NCBI RefSeq assembly: GCF_001927245.1
Contig: NZ_MJUX01000012.1
Coordinates: 28,170-92,169, forward strand
DNA: 64,000 nucleotides
Reading direction: 5' to 3'
Source of the DNA: Acuticoccus yangtzensis
Lineage (GTDB): Bacteria; Pseudomonadota; Alphaproteobacteria; Rhizobiales; Amorphaceae
In this document: piece after piece, positions 8,599 through 17,123 of the stretch
How the letters are laid out: every line of letters starts with the position of its first letter
Numbering within the stretch: the first letter of the stretch is position 1
Program-made: the position numbers and the translations under genes
Notes under the pieces: model-generated
The model's database searches: none
What the model was told of the DNA's origin: nothing
The model's input: only the letters and a program-made list of their open reading frames with translations

Positions 8599-9137
8599 GC
8601 CGGTTCTCCCTGACGGGCTCGGTCTTCTGTGCGGGCGCGGTCGTCGGCACGCTCGCCCTCGGCGGCCTCCATGCGGGCGAACGCGTCCATCACCGCGGCG
8701 GTGATGCCGGGGTAGGCGGCGCAGCGGCACAGGTTGCCGCTCATCCCCTCGCGGATGCGTTCAGGGTCACCCCCCGTCTCGCCCTCCGCCAGAAGACCCA
8801 CGGCGCTCATCACCTGGCCCGGCGTGCAGAAGCCGCACTGAAAGGCGTCGTTCTCGATGAACGCGGCCTGCACCGGGTGCAGCGCCCCGTCCGCGGACAG
8901 GCCCTCGATGGTGGTGACCTCCGCCCCGTCCGCGCTCGCGGCGAGGACGAGGCAGGAGTTGACGCGCTGACCGTCGAGGAGAACGGTACATGCGCCGCAT
9001 TGGCCGCGGTCGCAGCCCTTCTTGGTGCCGGTCAGGCCGATGCGCTCGCGCAGGACGTCGAGCAGGGTGGGGCGGGGATCGGTGAGATCGACCCTGTGCG
9101 CCTCTCCGTTGACTGTGAGGTGCAAAGTCAGTGGCAT
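8595..9137 (-). CDS. [2Fe-2S] subunit of the aldehyde/xanthine-type dehydrogenase (PaoA/YagT-like)
   Basis: A 180-residue Fe-S subunit with both family cluster sites: plant-type ligands C42, C47, C50 and C62 (GCDRGQCGACTVLLDG) and the helical site C101, C104, C137 and C139 (QCGFCTPG, NLCRC). Start MPLTLHLTV at 9137 has GGAGGG seven bases upstream. There is no twin-arginine leader, unlike E. coli PaoA, so the enzyme is predicted cytoplasmic. The last 25 residues are a charged low-complexity tail that overlaps the FAD gene start. First gene of the operon, divergent from a TetR gene. Confidence 0.9.
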   Translation of the reverse strand: MPLTLHLTVNGEAHRVDLTDPRPTLLDVLRERIGLTGTKKGCDRGQCGACTVLLDGQRVNSCLVLAASADGAEVTTIEGLSADGALHPVQAAFIENDAFQCGFCTPGQVMSAVGLLAEGETGGDPERIREGMSGNLCRCAAYPGITAAVMDAFARMEAAEGERADDRARTEDRARQGEPA

Positions 9138-9143
9138 GAGCGC

Positions 9144-9172
9144 CCTCCATGGAGGCATGACGGTGAAACCGT
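9144..9172. promoter_or_regulatory. Palindromes in the PaoABC-like/TetR divergent spacer
   Basis: Two dyads lie in the 120-base spacer. CCTCCATGGAGG at 9144-9155 is a perfect 12-bp palindrome containing the ribosome-binding site of the [2Fe-2S] gene. ACGGT-GAA-ACCGT spans 9160-9172. Either could be the operator of the adjacent TetR protein, and the first could also mask the ribosome-binding site in mRNA. Assignment is by position only. Confidence 0.35.
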
Positions 9173-9257
9173 GGGAGGTGGGGACGCATTGACCCATCCG
9201 GAGCCGAAGTGAGGTAGAAGACGAACGGCCGGGACAACGCGATCTGCGTAGGGCCAT

Positions 9258-10022
9258 ATGCGGAGGGCGCCTCCGCTTTTCAAGCTGGAGGACTTCAAAA
9301 TCGCACGCGACAGGCCAAAATCTGACGCCGCCCCGGCAGAACCGCCTGTTTCGGCGGTGAAAAAGGGGCACGCCGCGCCTGTCGCCTCCGCCGGTTCGCC
9401 CCCGTCCGCGGCCGGTGACGCGCCCACGCGGACGAGCGCGAAGCCGCCCGCCGCCGCCACCGGCCGCAAGCCGCGCGCCGATTCGCTGCGCAATCGCGAG
9501 CGGCTGCTCAACGCCGCGCGCGACATATTTTCGGCAGGCGGGCCGGGGGCGAGCCTCGAGGCGGTCGCGCGCGAGGCGGGCGTCGGCATCGGCACCCTGT
9601 ACCGGCATTTTCCGACGCGTGAGGCGCTGTTTCAGGCCGTCTATAGCCGCGAGGTGGACGAGCTTGTGGCGCTGGCCGCCCAGCTTGGCGAGACCACCCC
9701 GCCGCTGGAGGCGCTGCGCACCTGGCTGCGCCTCGCCGTGCGCATGATCGCCACGAAGAAGGGGATGGTGGCCGCGCTCGCCCCGGCGATCGACGATCCC
9801 GCCTTCTATGCCGACAAAGGCGCGCGCATCCTGGCCGCGCTGGGCGGGCTGATGGAGCGCGCCGCCGCCGCCGGCACCCTGCGCGCCGACGTCACGCCCG
9901 ACGAGGTCCTGCGCATGTTGCTGGGCGTGTGCTACGCCCCCGCCCAGGCCGCCGCCGGTTGGCAGGAGACGGCAACCCACCTCCTCGACATCTTCGTCGA
10001 CGGTCTCGCGATCCGGACGTGA
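9258..10022 (+). CDS. TetR/AcrR family transcriptional regulator
   Basis: A 254-residue regulator. Residues about 80-125 form the TetR helix-turn-helix (RERLLNAARDIFSAGG, ASLEAVAREAGVGIGTLYRHFPTREALF), followed by an all-helical ligand domain. The first 70 residues are an unusual Ala/Pro/Lys-rich disordered extension. A later start (for example the Met-less region just before RKPRADSLRNRE using an alternative codon) cannot be excluded. It is divergent from the molybdenum dehydrogenase operon and is probably its aldehyde-responsive repressor, by analogy with other pao-type loci. Confidence 0.85.
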   Translation: MRRAPPLFKLEDFKIARDRPKSDAAPAEPPVSAVKKGHAAPVASAGSPPSAAGDAPTRTSAKPPAAATGRKPRADSLRNRERLLNAARDIFSAGGPGASLEAVAREAGVGIGTLYRHFPTREALFQAVYSREVDELVALAAQLGETTPPLEALRTWLRLAVRMIATKKGMVAALAPAIDDPAFYADKGARILAALGGLMERAAAAGTLRADVTPDEVLRMLLGVCYAPAQAAAGWQETATHLLDIFVDGLAIRT

Positions 10023-10024
10023 AA

Positions 10025-10042
10025 GGCGGGGCGGACCCCGCC
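10025..10042 (-). terminator. Hairpin between convergent tetR and autotransporter genes
   Basis: GGCGGGG/CCCCGCC stem of seven pairs with a four-base loop. Read on the minus strand it is followed by TTTC, so it best serves as terminator of the autotransporter gene; it sits only a few bases past both stop codons. Confidence 0.5.
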
Positions 10043-10047
10043 GCCCG

Positions 10048-13000
10048 TCAGAACCGGTACCCGATCCTCAGCGAGCCGCCGTGCGACTGCATCTCTTCGG
10101 AGAAGGCGCCGTCATATTGCAGCTTCACCTCGAACCCTTCGGCGGGGGAGAGATCGACGCCGATGCCGACACGCGCCAGCGCATCGCCGATCGAGGTCTT
10201 CGTGTCGAACGTCTCCATCGACGGCACACCGGCGAGACGGCCCTTGGAGGTGAACTCGTCCTCCGAGAAGAAGCTCACCCCGGCGGTGGCGAAGATGCGC
10301 GTCGGCAGCGTCTCCGTCACGTTCACCCGCGCCCCCATCTCGACGGACGGGGTCAGCACAACGAAGGTCTCCGTCGCGCCCGCGACGTCGAGGTTCAGCG
10401 CCCCGGCGCCGCTCTCGCGGTAGCTCTCCTGGTTGACGCTGATCACGTCGAAGTCCAGCGCCGGGCGCACATAGGCCCACTCGTTCAGCGCCAGCGTGTA
10501 GGCGCCGCGCGCACGGGCGAAGAGATAGCTGGAGTTGGGCTCGGACTCCGCCCGCCCCACGAAGGCGCCGTTCACCACGGTGCGCGAGCCGTCGCCCCAG
10601 GTGTAGCCGCCGCCCGCCGCCAGGCCCACGGTGAACCCGGCGATCTCCTTCTTCACCGACAGCGCGCCGAACGCGGTGTCCGTGTCGAGCGTCGCCCCGT
10701 TGCCGCTATAGGCGCCGTTCTCGTAGCCCACCGTGCCGCCGACGAACCAGCCGCCGCCGAGCTCGAACTGCGCCCCGCCTGTCACCCCGTAGGCGTCGAG
10801 GCTGTAGCCGGGGTCGCCGTCGTAACCGTCATAGCGCGCGGCGGCGCCGTTGACGGTGCCCCACATGCAGGCCCCGTCCTCCAGGATGGCGCCGGTGGCG
10901 AACCCTTCGCACGCCATCGCGGAATTGGCCGCCGCCACCGCCATGGACGGCGCCCGCGCCAGGGGGCCGAGCGCCGTGTGGGAGACGAGCTGCGCCACCA
11001 TGTCGTCGTAGGTGTCCGCCGTCGCGCCGTGGAAGGCGCCGAACATTTCGCCCATCGTCGGGCCGCCGTCGTTCATCGCGCGCGTGCCGTTGGCGGCGGC
11101 GATCGTGTCCCACGCGCTTTGCAGGGCGCGCGCCGCCTCCTGCCGGTTGCGTGACAGGCCCGCGCCCGCCGCGTCGAAGTTGGCCTGCTCCACCGTCACG
11201 CCGGACCGGCCGTTGGCGCCCGTCGTCAGCCCGGAGAAGCCGAAGATCAGCGAGTCCTCAACGTCGATGGTGCCGGTCGCCGCGCCCTCGATGGCGAGGA
11301 ACTCCGCCCGCACGTTGGGAAGCAGCGTGGCGACGTTGAGCGACACGTCCCAATCGCCCGCGAAATCGCCCTTCACGACGAGCTGGTCGCTGAGGCCCTT
11401 CTCCATGTCGACATCGACCCCGGCGAGGTGGCCGCGGCCACGGGCGCGCGCGTCGGCGGGGAGCGCGGTGCGGGTGAGCCGGCGTGCCTGCGCCGCCGTG
11501 ATGCTGGTGAGGTCGCCGTGGACCGTCGTGGCGGCGAAGTCGCCCACCTTGCCGACGGTCATCGTGCCCGCGTTCAGCACGTTGTTGACGGCGACGGTGC
11601 CGCCCGTGCGGAACGTGCCGGTGTTGACGAGGCGCGAATTGGCAGGGGGTGAATTGGAGGGGGCGGAATTGGAGGGGACCGTGGTCACCGTCGGCGCCGC
11701 CCCGCGCACGGCGCTGCTCTGGCCGGTCGCAACGTTGTAAGTCGTCACGAGATCGCCGTCCAACGTGCCGTTGTTCGTGACGTTGATCGTGCCCGCGGTG
11801 CCGACGCTGGCGTACACCGCCCCGCCGAGGTTGTCGCCGTAGCTGCCAATCCCGATCGCGCCCGAGACGGTGCCCCCTTCGCCGATGGTGATGTCGACCG
11901 TGCCGTCCTGGGTCTGCGTCCACACCGACCAGGCATAGCTCGACGTCGTCGAGACGCTGCCGTTGACGTCGACCGTGACGCCGCCGGAATTGCTCGACCC
12001 GGCATTGCGGTTCAGCGAGCCGGCGAAGCTTCCCTGATCTCTTAAGATGAGGCCGCCGCCGCCGGCGATCGACTGGGCCATGATCCCGTGCGCCTGGAAA
12101 CCGCTCGTTGCGATCGACGACGTGGAATCGAGCGTCACCGCAACCTGCCCGGACGATGTGGCGGTGCCGTGGGCGTAGCTGTAGGACGACAGGCCGTCGG
12201 AATCGACCTGGACCATCTCCGAGGTGTCCGTCACCGCGCCGCCGCCGCCGCTGATCGACTGGGCGAGAATGCCGAACGCCCCATCGCCTGAGGTGACGAT
12301 GGTGGCGCCTTCCAGCGACACCGTCACGTCCGCGCCCGCAGCGGCCGATTGGTCGCTGACCCAGTTCACCCCGCCGTCGAAATTCTGCGACGAGGCCGAG
12401 AGGAAGCCGCCACCGCCGCCGATGGACTGGGCGATGATGCCGATCGACCGATCCCCCGCCGTCTCGATATGTCCCTTGTGATCCACCGTCACCGTGTTGG
12501 CGAAGAGCTTGTTCGCGGGATCGGAGGTTCCGCCGTTGGTGCCGAGCTCCACGGAGATGACGCCCTGCAACGTGTCGTCGTGCGCCAGATCGGCCGTGCC
12601 GAGGGCGACGATGCCGAGGCCGCCGCCGCCGCCGACCGACTGCGCCACAACGCCGTGCGAACTGTCGCCGCCGGTCTTCAGCGTCTCGCCGTCCAGCACG
12701 TCCACGGTGACCGTGCCGCCCGTGCCGCCGCCATTCTCCGACGACTTGGCGCCCAGCGACACCTTCACCTTCGGCACCGCGAAGCCGGACGATGTGCCCG
12801 TGCCGCCGCCGCCGCCGATCGACTGGGCGATGATCGCGCTCGACCCGAAGCCGGACGTCGTCACGGTGCTGGCATAGACCGTCACGTCGCGTCCGTTGCC
12901 GCCGAGGCCGCCGCTCGACCCCATCGTCAAGGTCACGTCCGGGTCGTCGCCGCTGTCGTCCGAGGAGGAGTCGGAGGAGGAGGACGACGAGGAGGAGGAG

Positions 13001-16000
13001 TCCGACGACGTGGTGACCGCGCCCGCGCCGCCGCCGCCGCCGACCGATTGGGCCAGCACCCCGTGCGACACGTCCCCGGTGGTGACGATGGTGCCGCGCT
13101 TGATCGCGCCGCCCGTCTCGCCGATGCCGACATAGATCGTCCCGCCGGTGCCGCCGCCGCCGCCCGTGCCGTCGCCCACCGTCAGATAATTCTTCGTCTC
13201 GGTGTCGTCGTCGTCGCCGACCAGGATCGCGGTCTCGTCGCCGCCATCCCCATCGTCGTCGTCCCCGCCATCATCGTCCCCGCCGTCGTCGTCCTCCTTC
13301 TTCTTCTCTTCGGTGTGGGTGATGGAGCTGGTGCCGAGGCCCGCCGTGCCGCCGCCACCGCCGACCGACTGGGCGATCAGCCCCGTGGCGTCGTCGCCGG
13401 ACGTCGAGATCGCGCCGGCGTTCCAGGCGTAGACCGTCCCGCCGTCGCCGCCCGGTCCGCCTGTGCCGCCGAGGCCGACAGTCACCGTCCAGTCCGCGCC
13501 GTCATTGCCGGTGCCGCCGCCGCCCGAGCCGCCGCCACCGCCGACCGACTGCACCACGATGCCGCGCGCGCCGAGGCCCTTGGCGGTCACCGACGCGCCG
13601 GACGCGAGGCCGCCCATCGCCAGCCCGCCGGTACCGCCGCCGCCACCGGCCGCGCCGACCGAGATGTTCAGCGTGCCGGACACCGCATGCTTCACCGTCT
13701 TGGCCGTGCCGGCCCCCGCGCCGCCGGCCCCGCCGCCGCCGCCGACCGACTGCACCAGCATGCCGTCAGCCAACGCGCCGGAGGTGGAGATGGTGCCGAG
13801 GACGTGGCCATAGGCCTTGGCCCCGTCACCCGCCCCTGCGCCCGCGCCGCCGATCGTGAGGTTGAGGTCGGCGCTGATCGGCTTGGAGTCGTCGTCGCCC
13901 ACCAGATCGCCCAGCGACTTGCTGACCGATGTCGCGGTGGCGTCGCCGCCCGCACCGCCGCTGCCGCCGATGGACTGGATGTGCAGGCCAGTCGCCCCGT
14001 CGCCGCTGGTGACGATCGACGCGCTCTTCTGGACGATGCCGACCGCTTCGCCCGCATCGCCACCGTCGCCGCCGACGCCGCCGTGCGAGATCGTCAGGTT
14101 GAGGGATAGCGAGTCGCCGTCCTCGTCGATCGGCATGCCGAGCGATGTCGCCTTCGTGGTCGCCGTGCCGCCCGCGCCGCCGCCGCCGCCGATCGACTGG
14201 ATCAGTGCGCCGATGGCGTCGGTGCCGGTGGTGGTCACCGCGCCGTAGTGCTCCACCTCCGCCTCACCGCCCGCGCCGCCGCTGCCGCCGGTGCCGCCGG
14301 TCGCCAGCGCGAACGAGAACAGCAGCCCGTCGCTGGTCGACTTCGCCGCGCCGCCGGTGCCGCCGCCGCCGCCGATCGACTGCACGTGGATGCCGATGCC
14401 GTGGTCGCCGGTGGTCTCCGTCTTGCTGCTCGTCAGCGTCAGCACCTCGGCCTTGGCCGCGTCGCCGCCCGCACCGCCGGCGCCGCCCACGCTGGAGCTG
14501 CCGAAGAGGCCGAACGCGGTCGCGCTGCCGCCATTGCCGCCGCCGCCGCCGATCGACTGGGCGATCACGCCGGCCGCATAGTCGCCGCTGACGGCAATGT
14601 CGCTGTGCTGATGCACCGTGACCGCGCCGCCGTCGCCGCCCGCGCCGCCGGACCCGCCGACCGCACGGAACAGCCCCTTCTCGTTGCGCCCCATGCCGCC
14701 GCCGCCGCCGATCGACTGCGCCAGCACGCCGTGCCCCTCGTCGCCCGCCGTGGTGATCGCCGCGCGGTTCCACACCGTCACCGTGCCGCCGTCGCTGCCC
14801 TTTTCGGTGCTGTTGCCGGCCCCGCCCAGCGCGCCATAAGCGCCGCTGCCGGTGTTGATGCCGCCGCCCCCGCCGATCGACTGCGCCAGGATGCCGATGC
14901 CGCCGCCGACCGCATCGCCGGACGAGTCCGTCGTCCCGCCATAGGTTGTGATGGCGCCGTAGTTGTTCACGGTGACGTCGTTGCCGGCCGCCGTGCCCGC
15001 ATAGCCGCCGACGCCCTGGAAGGCGCTGGAATTGACCACGCCGCGGCTGTCCGTCGACAGGTCCGCGGTGGAGTGGACCATGCCGCCGCCGCCGCCGATC
15101 GACTGGGCGATGATGCCGGCCGAATCGACGCCCTTCGTGGTGATCGCGCCGTGGTTGGTGATCGTCACCGATTGCGCACCCGTGGCGCTGTCGGCGACGT
15201 CGCCGACGACGAACTTCTGGTCGCTCGGATTGTCGTAGATCGCCCCGGCGATGGATGCCGCCATCGACTGGCCGACGATGCCGTGCGCCAGCATCCCCGC
15301 CGTCGACAGGGCGAAGTCGGAGGTGACGTTCACGACGCCGCCGGACCCCGCGTCGCCATAGGCGCTGCCGGTGTTCACGTCGTTGTTCTGGCCCGCCCCG
15401 CCCAGCGACTGGGCGACGATGGCGCTGGAATTCTCGCCCGCCGTGGTGATCGAGCCGCCGCCTGCAAGGTCGACGGTGACGGTGCCCCCATCGCCGCCGC
15501 TCAGCTTGTAGGACTCGCCGATCTCCGCCTGGGCCAGCCCCGCCACGCTCTGCGCCAGGATGCCGAACGACGCATCGCCGCTGGTGTGGATCAACGTGTC
15601 GGACGAGCCGTTGGCGGTGACGTTGACGTCGCCCGCGTGCCCGCCTTCGGAGATGGTGACGCCGACCGCGACACCGCGCCCGCCCTGGCTGACGGCCGCC
15701 ACCGCGGCGCCGGTTTTGCGGATGAGCTGCGTCTCGCCGGGGTTGGTGCCCGCGGCGGTGCTGGACACCTCGCCGGTGAAGGCGTCCGACGCGGTGCCGA
15801 GCGCCACGGTGACGTCGCCGCCTTTGCCGCCGGGGCCGCCATAAAGATACTGGCCGAACGGGTTGGGCTGATAGAGCGCGTTGCCGCCATAGGACCCGGC
15901 GAAGATGCCCGCCCCCGTGGACGTCGCGGCGACCTTGGCCGCGCCTGTGACGGTGACCGACACCGTGCCGCCCTTGCCGCCGACCGCGTAAGGCGGGATC

Positions 16001-16908
16001 GGCGAATAGTCCTGGATGGTCGACATGCCGCCCTGGCTGAGCGCCACGATGCCGCCGGCCGACCCCGCGACGTCGCCGCTCGTCACGATGGTGACGGCGC
16101 CGCCCTTGCCGGTCAGCCCGCCCAGAGGCTGCATGTTGCCCACCGACACCGCGGCGATGCCCGCGCCCACCGAGGACGACAGCGCCCCGGTATTGGTGAT
16201 CGAGATCGCCCCGCCGTCACCGGCCGGATTGACCGTGTTGTTGTAGTAATAGGCGTTAAATGACGCCATCGAGCCGTGCGAATAGATCGAGAAGGCGCTG
16301 CCCTGCTGGGACTGCTGGTTGGGCAGGGCGCTCCCGGCCGTGTTCGGCAGGAAGGAGGACGTGTCCGCCTTGTCGGTGACGGTGATGTCGGCGCTGTTGG
16401 TCGCGGTGAGGGAGAGCCCCTTGCGCCCATAGGCGGGGATGTGCCGGCTGACGACATAGTTGCCGTCGTTGAGGTAGAGCTCCTGCGCCGGCGTGTTGAG
16501 GTAGTAGGCGTAGGCGCCGGCATAGCCATATTGCGGCGTCGTCAGCGCCGAGTCGGACGTGATGGTGCAGGTGAAGACCACGTCGGCGCGGTCCTGGCGC
16601 TGCTGTGCCACGTCGGACGGGTCGAATTTCTGCGACCCGTCGATCGTATAGCTGGACACCGAGGGACTGCAGGACGCCTGCGCATAGGCCCGCGAATAGA
16701 CCGCCAAGGGCACCCCGGCCATCGTCCCGGCGAGCGCGGTCGACTGCAGCAGCAGCGTGGAGGCGATGCGCCTGATCGCAGCCCCCCGCGGCCGCGTCAC
16801 GGCCGCCGCGCGGGCAGGAAGCGTCTCACGAGAGGTGGATTTCGCGGCAGTCGCCCCGTTGTATTCGTCAAATCTGTCCGCCGTCATCGTCCGCCGCCCC
16901 GAAATCAT
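10048..16908 (-). CDS. Giant autotransporter with glycine-rich QS[IV]GGGGG repeats
   Basis: A 2286-residue type Va secreted protein. Residues 1-75 carry a long basic region and an extended signal peptide ending near AYAQA. The passenger from about residue 100 to 1700 is Gly/Ser/Thr-rich. It contains about 14 exact copies of QS[IV]GG[GS]GG (roughly residues 600-1500) and several degenerate ones (QSIAGGGG, QSVAG, QSLGGAG), spaced 60-95 residues apart, each preceded by a TSGD-x-G-type turn. This suggests a beta-solenoid adhesin. Acidic DDDGGDDD tracts sit near residues 1197-1240, and a Ser/Asp run near 1300-1320. A Cys pair (ACEGF, GACMWG) precedes the C-terminal barrel at about 2020-2286, which ends in the Phe of GYRF as required for BAM recognition. 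The start could also be at residue 8. Likely role: surface adhesion or biofilm. Confidence 0.9.
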   Translation of the reverse strand: MISGRRTMTADRFDEYNGATAAKSTSRETLPARAAAVTRPRGAAIRRIASTLLLQSTALAGTMAGVPLAVYSRAYAQASCSPSVSSYTIDGSQKFDPSDVAQQRQDRADVVFTCTITSDSALTTPQYGYAGAYAYYLNTPAQELYLNDGNYVVSRHIPAYGRKGLSLTATNSADITVTDKADTSSFLPNTAGSALPNQQSQQGSAFSIYSHGSMASFNAYYYNNTVNPAGDGGAISITNTGALSSSVGAGIAAVSVGNMQPLGGLTGKGGAVTIVTSGDVAGSAGGIVALSQGGMSTIQDYSPIPPYAVGGKGGTVSVTVTGAAKVAATSTGAGIFAGSYGGNALYQPNPFGQYLYGGPGGKGGDVTVALGTASDAFTGEVSSTAAGTNPGETQLIRKTGAAVAAVSQGGRGVAVGVTISEGGHAGDVNVTANGSSDTLIHTSGDASFGILAQSVAGLAQAEIGESYKLSGGDGGTVTVDLAGGGSITTAGENSSAIVAQSLGGAGQNNDVNTGSAYGDAGSGGVVNVTSDFALSTAGMLAHGIVGQSMAASIAGAIYDNPSDQKFVVGDVADSATGAQSVTITNHGAITTKGVDSAGIIAQSIGGGGGMVHSTADLSTDSRGVVNSSAFQGVGGYAGTAAGNDVTVNNYGAITTYGGTTDSSGDAVGGGIGILAQSIGGGGGINTGSGAYGALGGAGNSTEKGSDGGTVTVWNRAAITTAGDEGHGVLAQSIGGGGGMGRNEKGLFRAVGGSGGAGGDGGAVTVHQHSDIAVSGDYAAGVIAQSIGGGGGNGGSATAFGLFGSSSVGGAGGAGGDAAKAEVLTLTSSKTETTGDHGIGIHVQSIGGGGGTGGAAKSTSDGLLFSFALATGGTGGSGGAGGEAEVEHYGAVTTTGTDAIGALIQSIGGGGGAGGTATTKATSLGMPIDEDGDSLSLNLTISHGGVGGDGGDAGEAVGIVQKSASIVTSGDGATGLHIQSIGGSGGAGGDATATSVSKSLGDLVGDDDSKPISADLNLTIGGAGAGAGDGAKAYGHVLGTISTSGALADGMLVQSVGGGGGAGGAGAGTAKTVKHAVSGTLNISVGAAGGGGGTGGLAMGGLASGASVTAKGLGARGIVVQSVGGGGGSGGGGTGNDGADWTVTVGLGGTGGPGGDGGTVYAWNAGAISTSGDDATGLIAQSVGGGGGTAGLGTSSITHTEEKKKEDDDGGDDDGGDDDDGDGGDETAILVGDDDDTETKNYLTVGDGTGGGGGTGGTIYVGIGETGGAIKRGTIVTTGDVSHGVLAQSVGGGGGAGAVTTSSDSSSSSSSSSDSSSDDSGDDPDVTLTMGSSGGLGGNGRDVTVYASTVTTSGFGSSAIIAQSIGGGGGTGTSSGFAVPKVKVSLGAKSSENGGGTGGTVTVDVLDGETLKTGGDSSHGVVAQSVGGGGGLGIVALGTADLAHDDTLQGVISVELGTNGGTSDPANKLFANTVTVDHKGHIETAGDRSIGIIAQSIGGGGGFLSASSQNFDGGVNWVSDQSAAAGADVTVSLEGATIVTSGDGAFGILAQSISGGGGAVTDTSEMVQVDSDGLSSYSYAHGTATSSGQVAVTLDSTSSIATSGFQAHGIMAQSIAGGGGLILRDQGSFAGSLNRNAGSSNSGGVTVDVNGSVSTTSSYAWSVWTQTQDGTVDITIGEGGTVSGAIGIGSYGDNLGGAVYASVGTAGTINVTNNGTLDGDLVTTYNVATGQSSAVRGAAPTVTTVPSNSAPSNSPPANSRLVNTGTFRTGGTVAVNNVLNAGTMTVGKVGDFAATTVHGDLTSITAAQARRLTRTALPADARARGRGHLAGVDVDMEKGLSDQLVVKGDFAGDWDVSLNVATLLPNVRAEFLAIEGAATGTIDVEDSLIFGFSGLTTGANGRSGVTVEQANFDAAGAGLSRNRQEAARALQSAWDTIAAANGTRAMNDGGPTMGEMFGAFHGATADTYDDMVAQLVSHTALGPLARAPSMAVAAANSAMACEGFATGAILEDGACMWGTVNGAAARYDGYDGDPGYSLDAYGVTGGAQFELGGGWFVGGTVGYENGAYSGNGATLDTDTAFGALSVKKEIAGFTVGLAAGGGYTWGDGSRTVVNGAFVGRAESEPNSSYLFARARGAYTLALNEWAYVRPALDFDVISVNQESYRESGAGALNLDVAGATETFVVLTPSVEMGARVNVTETLPTRIFATAGVSFFSEDEFTSKGRLAGVPSMETFDTKTSIGDALARVGIGVDLSPAEGFEVKLQYDGAFSEEMQSHGGSLRIGYRF
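11635..11680. repeat. Short tandem repeat inside the autotransporter gene
   Basis: Three near-identical 14-16-bp units built on GAATTGGAGGGGG encode a Pro/Ser/Asn-rich linker (PSNS, PPANS) between passenger and barrel-proximal region. The length is not a fixed multiple between units, so it looks like slippage-derived linker sequence. Confidence 0.55.
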
Positions 16909-17123
16909 CTTACTTTTCGTCGACGGAAAGCGATAATTATGTCAACGCATTCTCGTTGGGATGCTTGAAAGCCGGGGCATTCGCCACTGGAGTGGGGACT
17001 TTGAACCACATGCATTTAATCGAATCGCGAGGTGATGTTATGGGACGCACGGGCGCCCCCGCCGCCGGCGCGGGTCCGGCCGCCACCCCCGCCCCGCGCC
17101 CGAGCTGAGAGATCCCCGCCCCC

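Noticed and set aside
11635..11680. Transposon insertion in the autotransporter
   Set aside because: Only a short linker repeat; the frame is intact and no terminal inverted repeats are present.
13000..15200. CRISPR-like regularly spaced repeats
   Set aside because: The spacing comes from protein repeats in the autotransporter; units are in frame, diverged and of varying spacing.
12349..16263. Plus-strand frames up to 671 residues opposite the autotransporter
   Set aside because: Ala/Arg/Asp-rich repeats arise from the complement of the Gly-rich repeats; no starts with ribosome-binding sites.
16921..16965. TTGACATAATTA before the autotransporter as a full promoter
   Set aside because: A good -35-like hexamer on the minus strand, but no -10 at 16-18 bases, so not listed as a promoter.
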